A stretch of DNA of 11,605 nt. Origin: Cyanobacteria bacterium T3Sed10_376R1m. GTDB lineage: Bacteria; Cyanobacteriota; Cyanobacteriia; Cyanobacteriales; Cyanobacteriaceae. The notes under the pieces were generated by a model. It had not been told where the DNA came from and did not search any database. It worked only from the letters and a program-made list of their open reading frames with translations. How positions within the stretch are numbered: position 1 is the first letter of the stretch; the number at the start of each line of letters is the position of its first letter. Shown one piece after another: positions 1 through 7,259 of this stretch. Location of the stretch: assembly GCA_003566215.1 (NCBI GenBank), contig PXEJ01000278.1, positions 1 through 11,605 of the forward strand. Direction: 5' to 3'. A program made the translations under genes and the position numbers.

Positions 1-264
1 ATCCCCCATCATTTCTGAGTCTTCTGGGTGAGAGTTAAAAGGATCTCCAGCTACAACAGTAATCTCCGGTAAAAGATCAGCTAAGGCTCTGATGGTGGTG
101 GATTTACCTGTACCTCGATCGCCCATAATCATAACCCCACCAATTTTGGGATCAATTACATTTAATAATAATGCTAACTTCATTTGCTCTTGTCCGACAA
201 TGGCAGTAAAAGGAAATACTACCCGACGATTTTTTTTAGGAGGTGCTTTTAAGGTGGTTGTCAT
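1..264 (-). CDS. chlI: Magnesium chelatase ATPase subunit I (ChlI), N-terminal part, runs off the left edge
   Basis: The visible 88 codons are the start of the AAA+ subunit of Mg-chelatase, which with ChlD and ChlH inserts Mg2+ into protoporphyrin IX in chlorophyll synthesis. The reverse strand starts at ATG 264-262 and reads [19 protein letters not shown], then [19 protein letters not shown]. The Walker A P-loop GDRGTGKS follows near residues 47-54, and then [10 protein letters not shown]. This arrangement is typical of cyanobacterial and plastid ChlI. The short lysine/arginine-rich head before VFPF is also normal for the family. The Walker B and arginine-finger parts lie outside the window. 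The gene is divergent from the CNB-ackA pair. I see no clear Shine-Dalgarno before the ATG. Confidence 0.96.
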   Translation of the reverse strand, partial: MTTTLKAPPKKNRRVVFPFTAIVGQEQMKLALLLNVIDPKIGGVMIMGDRGTGKSTTIRALADLLPEITVVAGDPFNSHPEDSEMMGD

Positions 265-401
265 ATATTTTTAACTTTACTTTATTAAATAATTTAATTT
301 TTTTATTGATCTGATAAACAATAACCTCTCTATAGTAGGTGTTTCTTAGATCACAGTCAAGAATAGAAGATCAACAAGTAATTACTTAAACTGTTCTTAA
401 C

Positions 402-429
402 TTGAAAATTTCAGAGATACTGTGATAAT
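402..429 (+). promoter_or_regulatory. Candidate sigma70-type promoter for the CNB protein-ackA pair
   Basis: TTGAAA at 402-407 (5 of 6 to the -35 consensus) is followed by a 16-base spacer and GATAAT at 424-429 (5 of 6 to the -10 consensus). A TG one base upstream of the hexamer makes it an extended -10. The predicted start near 436 gives a leader of about 35 bases before ATG 471. This is inferred from sequence pattern only. Confidence 0.5.
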
Positions 430-470
430 TAATTTTAATGGATATAAACTTATAAATAAGTAAAAATACA

Positions 471-842
471 ATGTTAGAACCAAGTGATGTCATTGATTTG
501 TTCTTTAATCACATTAAAACTCGTACTGTCGCTCCGAAGGAGGTTATTTTTAGGGAAGGAGATAGTGGTGAGGTTATGTATGCTCTGATGAAAGGAACAG
601 TAGATTTAGTCATTAAGGATCAGGTAATCGAAACTATTTTAGAACATGATGTTTTTGGGGAAGGTGCTTTAGTACAACCAGAACATAATAGAGCATCAAC
701 GGCGATCGCCCGTACTGAATGCGAAATAGGGGAATTAAACAAAGAGAGATTTTTATTTTTGGTACAAGAAACTCCCTTATTTGCCCTAGAAATTATTCGC
801 AGTCTGTCGAATCGTCTTCGTAAACTTAAACATAAATCTTAA
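471..842 (+). CDS. Single-domain cyclic nucleotide-binding (CRP/CAP-type) protein
   Basis: This 123-residue protein consists of one cNMP-binding beta-barrel. The N-terminal part (residues 20-50) has FREGDSGEVMYALMKGTVDL, the usual glycine-turn pattern. The phosphate-binding cassette follows as FGEGAL (62-67), then R74-A-S, where the arginine would contact the cyclic phosphate. A C-terminal helix at about 100-121 ends in a basic tail. The helix-turn-helix of Crp/Fnr regulators is absent: full regulators are around 200-230 residues and this one stops right after the C-helix. It is therefore more likely a small sensor or partner protein than a DNA-binding regulator. ackA begins 10 bases downstream, so the two are probably co-transcribed. 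The ligand (cAMP, cGMP or none) cannot be decided from sequence. No clear ribosome binding site is visible. Confidence 0.9.
   Translation: MLEPSDVIDLFFNHIKTRTVAPKEVIFREGDSGEVMYALMKGTVDLVIKDQVIETILEHDVFGEGALVQPEHNRASTAIARTECEIGELNKERFLFLVQETPLFALEIIRSLSNRLRKLKHKS
702..709. repeat. HIP1 octamer GCGATCGC, first of six copies
   Basis: Perfect HIP1 palindromes occur at 702-709, 2029-2036, 2164-2171, 5166-5173, 6093-6100 and 8108-8115, all inside coding regions. Near-matches such as GCGATCGA and GCGATCGT also occur. HIP1 is strongly over-represented in many cyanobacterial genomes, so this is good taxonomic evidence. Confidence 0.95.
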
Positions 843-852
843 ATTATTTACC

Positions 853-2061
853 ATGAAAATATTAGTTCTCAATGCAGGTTCAAGTAGTCAAAAAAGTTGT
901 CTTTATGAAATTAACAATAAGGCTAATTTAACTAAACCCCTTGCTCCTCTCTGGGAGGCTAATATTGATTGGACAGCCAAACCAGATTATGGACTTCTAA
1001 AAATCTTTGCTAATGGTCAAAGCCATAAAATTGATCTACCCCAAGAAAGTCGAGCTCAGAGTACCCAAATTATGCTCGATACCATGACCCACGGGCGAAC
1101 CAAAGTGTTAGATAACTTAAAAGAAATTGACATGGTAGGACATCGAGTAGTCCATGGCGGCAGAGAATATTCCCAAGCTACCTTGATTACCTCAGAGGTA
1201 AAAGAAGTTATTAAAAATTTAATTCCCCTCGCACCCAATCATAATCCGGCTCATATAGAAGGGATAAATGCCATCGAGAAGATTCTGGGTAACATACCCC
1301 AAATAGCGGTGTTTGACACCGCCTTTCATAACACTATTCCCCCAGAAGCGAAAATCTATCCCCTACCCTATGAGTGGTATCAAAAAGGTATTCAGCGCTA
1401 TGGATTTCACGGGATTTCCCATAAGTACGTAGCCCAAAGGGCGGCTAGTATTTTAGAAAAACCCCTCACACAATTAAATTTAATTACCTGTCACTTAGGT
1501 AATGGTTGCTCAGTTACCGCTATCAAAAATGGTCAAAGTGTTAACACCAGCATGGGTTTTACTCCCCTTGAAGGATTAATGATGGGTACTCGTTGCGGTT
1601 CTATTGATCCGGCTATTCTCATTCATCTAATCACCGAATATAACTATGATGCTGGGCAATTAAATGACTTGTTGAACAAAAAATCTGGATTATTAGGCAT
1701 TTCTCAAATTTCTGCGGATATGCGCAGTGTGGTTAACGCCATGGTGGCGGGAAATAGTCAAGCAAAACTTGCTTTTGATATATATATCCATCGTATTCAG
1801 TCAGTGATTGGTAGTATGTTGCCTTCCCTTGATACCCTCGACGCTCTGGTATTTACCGCAGGGGTAGGGGAAAACTCTGGTTTAGTAAGAGAAAAAGTAT
1901 GTCAAAATTTAGCTTTTTTAGGTATAACACTAGATCTTGATAAAAATAACAAAAAAAATATTGAACAAAATATTGCTGATCCTAATTCCTCCATAGGTGT
2001 AATTGTAGTACACACTCAAGAAGATTGGGCGATCGCTCTTCAATGTATGGAACTTAAATAG
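853..2061 (+). CDS. ackA: Acetate kinase
   Basis: This 402-residue cytoplasmic ASKHA-fold kinase interconverts acetyl phosphate + ADP and acetate + ATP, in the Pta-Ack route of fermentative acetate formation or acetate uptake. Family signatures appear in order: NAGSSSQK at 7-14 (Asn7), GHRVVHGG at 96-103 with Arg98, PNHNPAH near 128-134, FDTAFHNTIP at 154-163 with Asp155, YGFHGISHKYV at 183-193, CHLGNGCS at 213-220, MGTRCGSIDP with Arg247, FTAGVGENS at 334-342, and a late TQEDWAIA containing Glu390. Length is normal for the family. It follows the CNB-domain gene by 10 bases. Its stop codon lies three bases from the end of the convergent map gene, leaving no room for a dedicated terminator. 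No pta gene is in the window. Confidence 0.98.
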   Translation: MKILVLNAGSSSQKSCLYEINNKANLTKPLAPLWEANIDWTAKPDYGLLKIFANGQSHKIDLPQESRAQSTQIMLDTMTHGRTKVLDNLKEIDMVGHRVVHGGREYSQATLITSEVKEVIKNLIPLAPNHNPAHIEGINAIEKILGNIPQIAVFDTAFHNTIPPEAKIYPLPYEWYQKGIQRYGFHGISHKYVAQRAASILEKPLTQLNLITCHLGNGCSVTAIKNGQSVNTSMGFTPLEGLMMGTRCGSIDPAILIHLITEYNYDAGQLNDLLNKKSGLLGISQISADMRSVVNAMVAGNSQAKLAFDIYIHRIQSVIGSMLPSLDTLDALVFTAGVGENSGLVREKVCQNLAFLGITLDLDKNNKKNIEQNIADPNSSIGVIVVHTQEDWAIALQCMELK

Positions 2062-2064
2062 GCT

Positions 2065-2919
2065 TTAAAATCGGTCAGTTAAAATGTCATAACCATCTTT
2101 CGTAACTAATACCGTATGCTCGAATTGTGCCGATAGTTGACTATCTTTGGTAACTACTGTCCAGCGATCGCCCATCAATCTGGTATGCTTAGAACCAGCA
2201 TTGATAATCGGTTCAATGGCTAGAGTCATCCCTGCTTGTAACTGGACATTCGGTAACTCCCTAGTACGATAATTGAACACCGAAGGCTCTTCATGGAGAT
2301 TACGCCCTACTCCATGACCTACAAAATTCTCCACCACACAAAAACCATTTTTTTCGACATAATCTTGTACCGCCCCGGCAATGTCCATTAAAAAGTTACC
2401 AGCTTTTACCTGTTCAATACCTTTGTACATAGCAGTTTCAGCAACTTGTAACAGTTTCCGAGTACTACGTTTAACCGTACCAATGGGGAAAGTAATACAA
2501 GAATCCCCATGGAAACCATTATAAAAAGCCCCCGTGTCAATTTTGACAATATCCCCCATTTTAATTACCTTGTTCGGGTTAGGGATACCGTGGACAACTT
2601 CTTCATTGATACAAGCACATATAGAAGCAGGAAAGCCATGATAACCTTTAAAACTAGGGGTAGCTCCCATTTCCCTAATTCGTTTCTCCGCATACTCATC
2701 CAAATCGGCGGTAGTCATTCCGGCTTGAGTCATTGCCTCAATTTCTTTTAAGACTGTTGCCACAATTTTCCCTGACTCACGCATGATAGCAATTTCAGCC
2801 TCGTTTTTTATTTCAATACCCCGACGGCTTTTTTTCATCGGTGGTAATCCTTTAGTTTTTGGTTTATTATTACGGTTATTTTTGGGCTTGGCAAAAAGTA
2901 AATCTCTTAAGTTTTTCAT
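2065..2919 (-). CDS. map: Methionine aminopeptidase, type I
   Basis: This 284-residue dinuclear metalloprotease removes the initiator methionine from nascent proteins. The pita-bread fold residues are all visible: His110 (EEVVHGIPN), metal ligands Asp128 (KIDTGA) and Asp139 (FHGDSC), His202 ([13 protein letters not shown]), Glu236 (AIEPI) and Glu267 (QFEHTVLV). The first ~33 residues are a basic Lys/Asn/Pro-rich extension before [13 protein letters not shown], and E. coli MAP lacks it. An in-frame ATG at 2838-2836 (Met28) has AAGGA about nine bases upstream, so a shorter product of 257 residues is possible. I kept the longer start because [12 protein letters not shown] looks like a genuine N-terminus. 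It lies 48 bases after mtnP on the same strand and may be co-transcribed with it. Confidence 0.97.
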   Translation of the reverse strand: MKNLRDLLFAKPKNNRNNKPKTKGLPPMKKSRRGIEIKNEAEIAIMRESGKIVATVLKEIEAMTQAGMTTADLDEYAEKRIREMGATPSFKGYHGFPASICACINEEVVHGIPNPNKVIKMGDIVKIDTGAFYNGFHGDSCITFPIGTVKRSTRKLLQVAETAMYKGIEQVKAGNFLMDIAGAVQDYVEKNGFCVVENFVGHGVGRNLHEEPSVFNYRTRELPNVQLQAGMTLAIEPIINAGSKHTRLMGDRWTVVTKDSQLSAQFEHTVLVTKDGYDILTDRF

Positions 2920-2967
2920 GGTTTTGGCTATGTAGATGTTACGGGGAAAAAGTCAACTATTAACCGT

Positions 2968-3840
2968 TTAAAGATATTTTTTTAAGATAGGTAATAATTT
3001 CTCTTTGGTTAGGGTTGGGGCTTTATCTAGGGGTGTAAAAATAGAACTTTTTAAAGCACTGTGGGCTTCAGACTCAAAGGGATTGGCACTAATTAATTTA
3101 ATGGTTTCTCTAATTACTTTTTGGGCATTGGTAGCATTTTGATGGAGGTTATTAATGACTGTTTCTACGGTAACGTGTTCGTGTTCTGGATTCCAACAAT
3201 CATAGTCAGTGACAAGGGCAAGGGTGCCATAGGCGATTTCTGCCTCTCTGGCGAGTTTGGCTTCAGTTAAATTAGTCATGCCGATAATACTTGCCCCCCA
3301 ACTACGATAAAGATTAGATTCGGCGATGGTGGAAAATGCTGGCCCTTCCATACAAACATAAGTACCTCCTTGATGTAGGTCAATATTTGGCAAATCAAGG
3401 TTTTTGATGGCTTGGGCTAGGGTATGGGCTAATTTTTTACACACAGGATTACCAAAGCCGATATGGGCTACGATGCCTTCTCCGAAGAAGGTGGCGATAC
3501 GTTGGGAAGTGCGATCGATAAATTGATCTGGTATAACTAAATCTAAGGGTTTAATTTCTGCTTGTAGGGAGCCTACTGCTGATGCTGAGAGTAAATAATC
3601 AACTCCCAATTGTTTAAAGGCATGAATATTTGCTCTAAAGGGCAACTCTGTAGGTAGAAGGTGATGATTTCTACCATGACGAGCTAAAAATGCGACCCTT
3701 TCCCCATCTAATGTGCCAACAACAATATTATCTGAGGGCTTACCGAAGGGAGTCTTGACACTAATTTCTTGGACATCCTCAAGGGCTTCCATTTTATATA
3801 AGCCACTACCACCAATAATACCTATTTTGACTGTTTCCAT
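2968..3840 (-). CDS. mtnP: S-methyl-5'-thioadenosine phosphorylase (MTAP type)
   Basis: This 290-residue enzyme of the purine nucleoside phosphorylase superfamily cleaves methylthioadenosine with phosphate to adenine and methylthioribose-1-phosphate. This is the first step of methionine salvage and removes a polyamine-synthesis by-product. Motifs: IIGGSGLY at 8-15 (phosphate loop), ARHGRNH at 53-59, SASAVGSL at 85-92, [13 protein letters not shown] at 163-175, [15 protein letters not shown] at 187-201, and TDYDCW at 211-216. The TDYDCW and MTN motifs favour MTAP over guanosine/inosine phosphorylases. Length is normal. The map gene follows 48 bases downstream. Other salvage genes are not in the window. 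Confidence 0.95.
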   Translation of the reverse strand: METVKIGIIGGSGLYKMEALEDVQEISVKTPFGKPSDNIVVGTLDGERVAFLARHGRNHHLLPTELPFRANIHAFKQLGVDYLLSASAVGSLQAEIKPLDLVIPDQFIDRTSQRIATFFGEGIVAHIGFGNPVCKKLAHTLAQAIKNLDLPNIDLHQGGTYVCMEGPAFSTIAESNLYRSWGASIIGMTNLTEAKLAREAEIAYGTLALVTDYDCWNPEHEHVTVETVINNLHQNATNAQKVIRETIKLISANPFESEAHSALKSSIFTPLDKAPTLTKEKLLPILKKYL

Positions 3841-3870
3841 TGATTATCAACATCTTATGTTCATGTTTAT

Positions 3871-3898
3871 AATCTACCATAATCAGAGATTTTGTAAA
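3871..3898 (-). promoter_or_regulatory. Weak candidate promoter upstream of mtnP
   Basis: On the reverse strand TTTACA (3898-3893, 5 of 6 to -35) and TAGATT (3876-3871, 4 of 6 to -10) are separated by 16 bases. The predicted start is around 3864, about 25 bases before ATG 3840. In an AT-rich intergenic region such matches occur easily, so this is only a suggestion. Confidence 0.25.
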
Positions 3899-3919
3899 AA
3901 ACTGTCTTTCTTTAGTTTT

Positions 3920-3944
3920 AGAGACGTTTCCCTTAAACGTCTCT
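3920..3944. repeat. Perfect 10-bp palindrome with 5-base loop, possible terminator or dispersed palindromic element
   Basis: AGAGACGTTT (3920-3929) and AAACGTCTCT (3935-3944) are perfect inverted repeats around the loop CCCTT. The element lies 18 bases beyond the stop of the glycosyltransferase gene and 80 bases before mtnP, both leftward, so it could end the upstream transcript. There is no U-tract directly after the stem on either strand, so it is not a canonical intrinsic terminator. From memory, GAGACG...CGTCTC palindromes are common intergenic repeats in cyanobacteria. Confidence 0.6.
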
Positions 3945-3962
3945 GTAATCAATCAAAATTTA

Positions 3963-4925
3963 TTAACTTTGCCACATTTTTTCTAAAATATTATCTGTGG
4001 GTATGTCTTTAATGTTATTGCTCAAGGATTGAAGACCAATAAATCGATCGCTATTCGGTGGTAGTAACTGATCAGCTTGAGTAGGACCAAATAAAGCAAT
4101 GGTATAAGTTCCAACGGCTACGGATAGGTGCATCGGTGCGCTATCGGTACACAACATCAAATTCGCTCCTGCGATAAAAGCGGCTAACTTACCGATGTCT
4201 GGGGGACTAATAACTTTTAAGTTGTTGCATAATTGTAACATTTCCGCTGTCCATTCTTGATCATCAGGACCATTTAGGAGAACTATGGGTAGATTGGGCT
4301 GTTTTCTTTGAACATCTTCAACGATTCTTTGCCATTTAGGTACAGGATATATTTTATCAATACCTTTTGTTTTGGCAAGGGTACTTGAGCCTCCATGAAT
4401 TAAAATGTATCCACTATTTTTTATTTCAAGACGTTTTTGCTCTGATTCTGCCCAATTAATATCTTCTTTTGGTACGTTAATGGATATGGGGGGACAAGGA
4501 TTATGAATATTTAGACCTTTAACTAAGTCGTGGTACATATAGGCTGCATACTGTTTAGTTTTTAAGGTTGTAGGATTATTGATAAACCATGACTTTTTGC
4601 TTTTGTAACCTACACGGGTAGGAATACCATTCAACCATAATAAAAATCCCACTGCCCAATTTTGTCCGAGGGTAATAGCAACTTCGTATTCTCTATCTCT
4701 AATAATTCCTAATAGGTTTAAATAGTCGGCTAATCCGTTACGATCTTTATAATCAAAGACCAATACTTCTTTGACTTGAGAGCAAACACGGTAGGCGTTT
4801 TTTGATCTAGGTTCCACCATAACATCTATTACGGCTTGAGGGTACTGATCTTTAAGGGTTTTAATGGTAGGAAAAAATAAAATTTGATCACCGATGCCAC
4901 CTGGTATAAGAGCTAAAATGCGCAT
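3963..4925 (-). CDS. Glycosyltransferase family 9 (heptosyltransferase-like)
   Basis: This 320-residue GT-B fold protein resembles ADP-heptose:LPS heptosyltransferases. It has the N-terminal nucleotide-fold motif LIPGGIGDQILFFPTI (6-21), whose Asp13 lies where WaaC-type enzymes carry the catalytic aspartate. The second domain starts near 173 (YILIHGGSS). The family C-terminal motif is CTDSAPMHLSVAVG at 259-272, followed by TIALFGPT. It probably transfers a sugar to a lipopolysaccharide core or another surface glycan at the cytoplasmic face of the inner membrane. The true sugar donor in cyanobacteria is uncertain, because many lack heptose in their LPS core. It stands alone between mtnP and nurA, with 122 and 138-base gaps. 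No other cell-envelope genes are nearby. Confidence 0.9.
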   Translation of the reverse strand: MRILALIPGGIGDQILFFPTIKTLKDQYPQAVIDVMVEPRSKNAYRVCSQVKEVLVFDYKDRNGLADYLNLLGIIRDREYEVAITLGQNWAVGFLLWLNGIPTRVGYKSKKSWFINNPTTLKTKQYAAYMYHDLVKGLNIHNPCPPISINVPKEDINWAESEQKRLEIKNSGYILIHGGSSTLAKTKGIDKIYPVPKWQRIVEDVQRKQPNLPIVLLNGPDDQEWTAEMLQLCNNLKVISPPDIGKLAAFIAGANLMLCTDSAPMHLSVAVGTYTIALFGPTQADQLLPPNSDRFIGLQSLSNNIKDIPTDNILEKMWQS

Positions 4926-4987
4926 TGTAATAATAAATTAAATTAACTATATCAGCTTAATTTTAAGGGATTAATTGGCTATAGCTA

Positions 4988-5110
4988 TTATTTTTTGTTA
5001 AGTTTTTTCTGAATATCCTTTTGAGGAATCCCTTTGGAGATAAATTGACGATGTTTTTCTTGGTTAGGCGATGCTTCCTCTTTTTCTGGCTTCTTTATAG
5101 GAAATACCAA
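4988..5110 (-). CDS. Possible 40-residue small protein overlapping the end of nurA in another frame
   Basis: An alternative frame on the reverse strand runs from TTG (5110-5108) to TAA (4990-4988). GGAG at 5123-5120 lies nine bases before the TTG, inside nurA. The product would be Lys/Glu/Gln-rich and soluble, including KKPEKEEASPNQEKH at about 6-20 and then RQFISKGIPQKDIQKKLNKK. It overlaps the last 47 bases of nurA and continues 76 bases beyond its stop, where the open frame looks protein-like. It could be a translationally coupled small protein. It could also be a +1 frameshift extension of NurA, a decayed remnant, or a chance frame in AT-rich DNA. I do not recognise the sequence. Confidence 0.3.
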   Translation of the reverse strand: MVFPIKKPEKEEASPNQEKHRQFISKGIPQKDIQKKLNKK

Positions 5111-6260
5111 TATTTTTAACTCCAGATTTGAACATTTGTTCTTCTAAAAGTTTAAAAAATTGAGTGCGATCGCCACCTTTGACCACCGCCAAATTATGGG
5201 CTTCGGCTAAGGCTACGGGATAACCAAAACCTTTTTCAATTTGAGTTAGAGTAATACTAAGGGTTTGATTCAGCAACTCAGAATCCATAGCTACCCATTT
5301 AGGAAATTCAACCCGAGCAATTTCTGAGCCGCCGTGGAGATAACAAAAATAAGTTTTTTGATCTTCTGGGTATAAATCTAAAATCTTGGAATTATTGCGA
5401 AATAAAGCACTTCTTTGATTTGGTTTTAAAACTAAATTCCACAAACTACTATCGCGCAAGGGATCAACTTTTTGACAAGGATTTTTGTTGTTATCTGCTG
5501 AGCAAAATGTAGTACAATTTGGTACATCGTGGGGACAAGCCATGAACCGTAAAAAACTGATTGCATCAATACTACGAGAGGCACTCAGATAACCGATAAT
5601 GGGAATATTGCTTTTTTGCAATTCGACCCAACTATCAATAATTGGGTTTAAAATGTGTTCCCTTGCCTCCGATGGTAAAGTCTCTAAAAACCATAAAACT
5701 AATGAACCATCAGTCATGGCTAAATTGGGACTGTCAAAATGTGCGCCCGGAGGATTTACCCAAGTACAAGCCATTTCTGCTAAAACTTGTGTTTCGGCAA
5801 TGGTGCGTTTATATCCCATCCATTCCTCCGTACGAATGCCCCATTTTTTTGCACCATAAAGGTCTTCCGATTTATAATAAATGTCGGGAATGCTATCTAG
5901 TAATGGGTGTAAATTTTGTCCATAATGAAGCATTATCCTGCCAATGTTGATCAGGTAACAATAGGCTATTTCATGGTGAGAAGGGGCGATTTGTGAACCA
6001 TCGGCGGAAAATACACTATGGCTAACGGGAGCGGATGCTATATCTATGGCGGTGGTAAGGGGTTCGATGGGAGTTGCTGCAGAAAAAATCAGGCGATCGC
6101 CCCATTGCTCCTGTGCTTTAATAAGGGTATCTTGATTTTGTGTGGCTTGGGCTAATAAATGTCGTGCGGTTTTTAGTCTTTCGATACTTGCTTGAGCATC
6201 TTTTTGCATCTGTTGACCAATTTGAGGCATTTGTCGGGCTAATTTTGCTAAATCAAGCAT
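5064..6260 (-). CDS. nurA: NurA-domain 5'-3' nuclease (DNA repair), cyanobacterial type
   Basis: This 398-residue protein has the NurA fold, an RNase H-like Mn2+-dependent nuclease best known from archaeal HerA-NurA end resection. Conserved acidic motifs are FSADGSQ (84-90, Asp87) and AMTDGSLV (181-188, Asp184). Other conserved blocks are GYLSASRSID (223-232), LHGGSEIARVEFPKWVA (308-324) and LAEAHNLAVVKGGDRTQFF (351-369, His355). The N-terminal ~60 residues look helical. Cysteines 242, 249, 253 and 262 cluster in the middle. The C-terminus KEARKRGSIA agrees with what I remember of cyanobacterial homologues, so the gene looks complete. It is divergent from the methyltransferase gene across 85 bases. 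No herA helicase gene is in the window, so its partner is unknown. The gene symbol is by family only. Confidence 0.88.
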   Translation of the reverse strand: MLDLAKLARQMPQIGQQMQKDAQASIERLKTARHLLAQATQNQDTLIKAQEQWGDRLIFSAATPIEPLTTAIDIASAPVSHSVFSADGSQIAPSHHEIAYCYLINIGRIMLHYGQNLHPLLDSIPDIYYKSEDLYGAKKWGIRTEEWMGYKRTIAETQVLAEMACTWVNPPGAHFDSPNLAMTDGSLVLWFLETLPSEAREHILNPIIDSWVELQKSNIPIIGYLSASRSIDAISFLRFMACPHDVPNCTTFCSADNNKNPCQKVDPLRDSSLWNLVLKPNQRSALFRNNSKILDLYPEDQKTYFCYLHGGSEIARVEFPKWVAMDSELLNQTLSITLTQIEKGFGYPVALAEAHNLAVVKGGDRTQFFKLLEEQMFKSGVKNIGISYKEARKRGSIA

Positions 6261-6345
6261 TATTAAAATTTAAAATGTAGAAAAGATAATATATTTATTC
6301 AAAAACCATTGATTTACTAATTTTACAGATATATTTCAGCAATAA

Positions 6346-7215
6346 ATGACACAATTTGAAACAAGAGTTACAGAAGATGGTTCCATCACTTTTTATTCAG
6401 AGGATTTTGGGGAGACTTTTCACACCAAATATGGGGCAAAAAAAGAAGCACAAATAACTTATATAAAAGGATGTAAAATTCCTGAAAAATTAGTTCAAAA
6501 AGATTGTTTAAAAATCATTGATCTATGTTATGGTTTGGGTTACAACAGTGCTAGTGCTTTAGAATGTCATCAATTAATTAATCCTCAATGTAAGTTAGAA
6601 ATTATAGCCCTTGAGTCAGACGTTAATGTACCTCTAAGGGCGATCGTCCTTAACCTTTTAGATAGTTGGCATCAAAATATTATTGATATTCTAACCATTT
6701 TAAGCACAGAAAAAAAAGTTATCCAAAACAATCTAAAACTAGAGCTTTTAATAGGAGATGCTAGAAAAACATTAGCCACCCTAAAAAAACAAAACTTTAA
6801 AGCCGATGCCATTTTTTTTGATCCCTTTTCTCCCCCAAAATGTCCCCAATTATGGAGTGTAGAATTTTTACAATTAGTAAGTCAATGCTTACAACCTGAC
6901 GGCATTATAGCCACTTACTCCTGTTCCGGTGCCGCTAGAAGTGCCATGAAACTAGCAGGATTAACCATAGGAGCTAACTACGGCGTAGGCAAAAGATCAC
7001 CCGGCACCGTAGCTAGTTTTACCAACCAAGACTTTCAGCCATTATCATTAATGGAATTAGAACACTTACAAACCCGAGCAGGAATACCCTATCGAGATGT
7101 AAATTTACAAGACACCACCGCAACAATTATTGAACGTAGGGAAAAAGAACAGTTAATCTCAGATAAAGAGTGTACAAGTCAATGGAAAAAACGTTGGTTT
7201 AGGGATAAAAAATAA
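6346..7215 (+). CDS. Stand-alone MnmC-type tRNA 5-methylaminomethyl-2-thiouridine methyltransferase-like protein
   Basis: This 289-residue SAM-dependent methyltransferase matches the N-terminal domain of bifunctional MnmC (DUF752 / Methyltransf_30). Visible motifs are the entry motif SEDFGETFHTKYGAKKEA (18-33), the SAM loop DLCYGLGYNSASAL (59-72), an acidic end of strand 2 (ALES, 88-91), GDAR (137-140), and DAIFFDPFSPPKCPQLW (154-170), the counterpart of the MnmC DGFAP..NP..W motif. ATYSCSGAARSAMKLAG (189-205) and KRSPGTVASF (216-225) follow. The FAD oxidoreductase half of proteobacterial MnmC is missing. The likely role is methylating nm5U34 in the tRNA wobble position, as described for DUF752-only enzymes. 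The substrate is inferred, not shown. An unknown gene follows 44 bases later. Confidence 0.85.
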   Translation: MTQFETRVTEDGSITFYSEDFGETFHTKYGAKKEAQITYIKGCKIPEKLVQKDCLKIIDLCYGLGYNSASALECHQLINPQCKLEIIALESDVNVPLRAIVLNLLDSWHQNIIDILTILSTEKKVIQNNLKLELLIGDARKTLATLKKQNFKADAIFFDPFSPPKCPQLWSVEFLQLVSQCLQPDGIIATYSCSGAARSAMKLAGLTIGANYGVGKRSPGTVASFTNQDFQPLSLMELEHLQTRAGIPYRDVNLQDTTATIIERREKEQLISDKECTSQWKKRWFRDKK

Positions 7216-7259
7216 TTAATGCTAAAATTGAATTTATAGCAATTTTTATTTACAAATTT

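Noticed and set aside
2509..2751. Forward-strand 80-codon frame inside map
   Set aside because: It is antisense to conserved MAP motifs and its translation resembles nothing.
3713..4012. Forward-strand 99-codon frame across the mtnP start and the palindrome
   Set aside because: It runs antisense through two well-supported genes and through the hairpin region.
5064..5110. nurA as a frameshifted gene missing its true C-terminus
   Set aside because: KEARKRGSIA matches the C-terminus I remember for cyanobacterial NurA proteins, and all motifs are in one frame, so the extra downstream frame is treated as separate.
5599..5950. Forward-strand open frames inside nurA
   Set aside because: They are antisense to a gene with clear NurA motifs. 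Their products have no recognisable domain, and two overlapping frames compete for the same bases.
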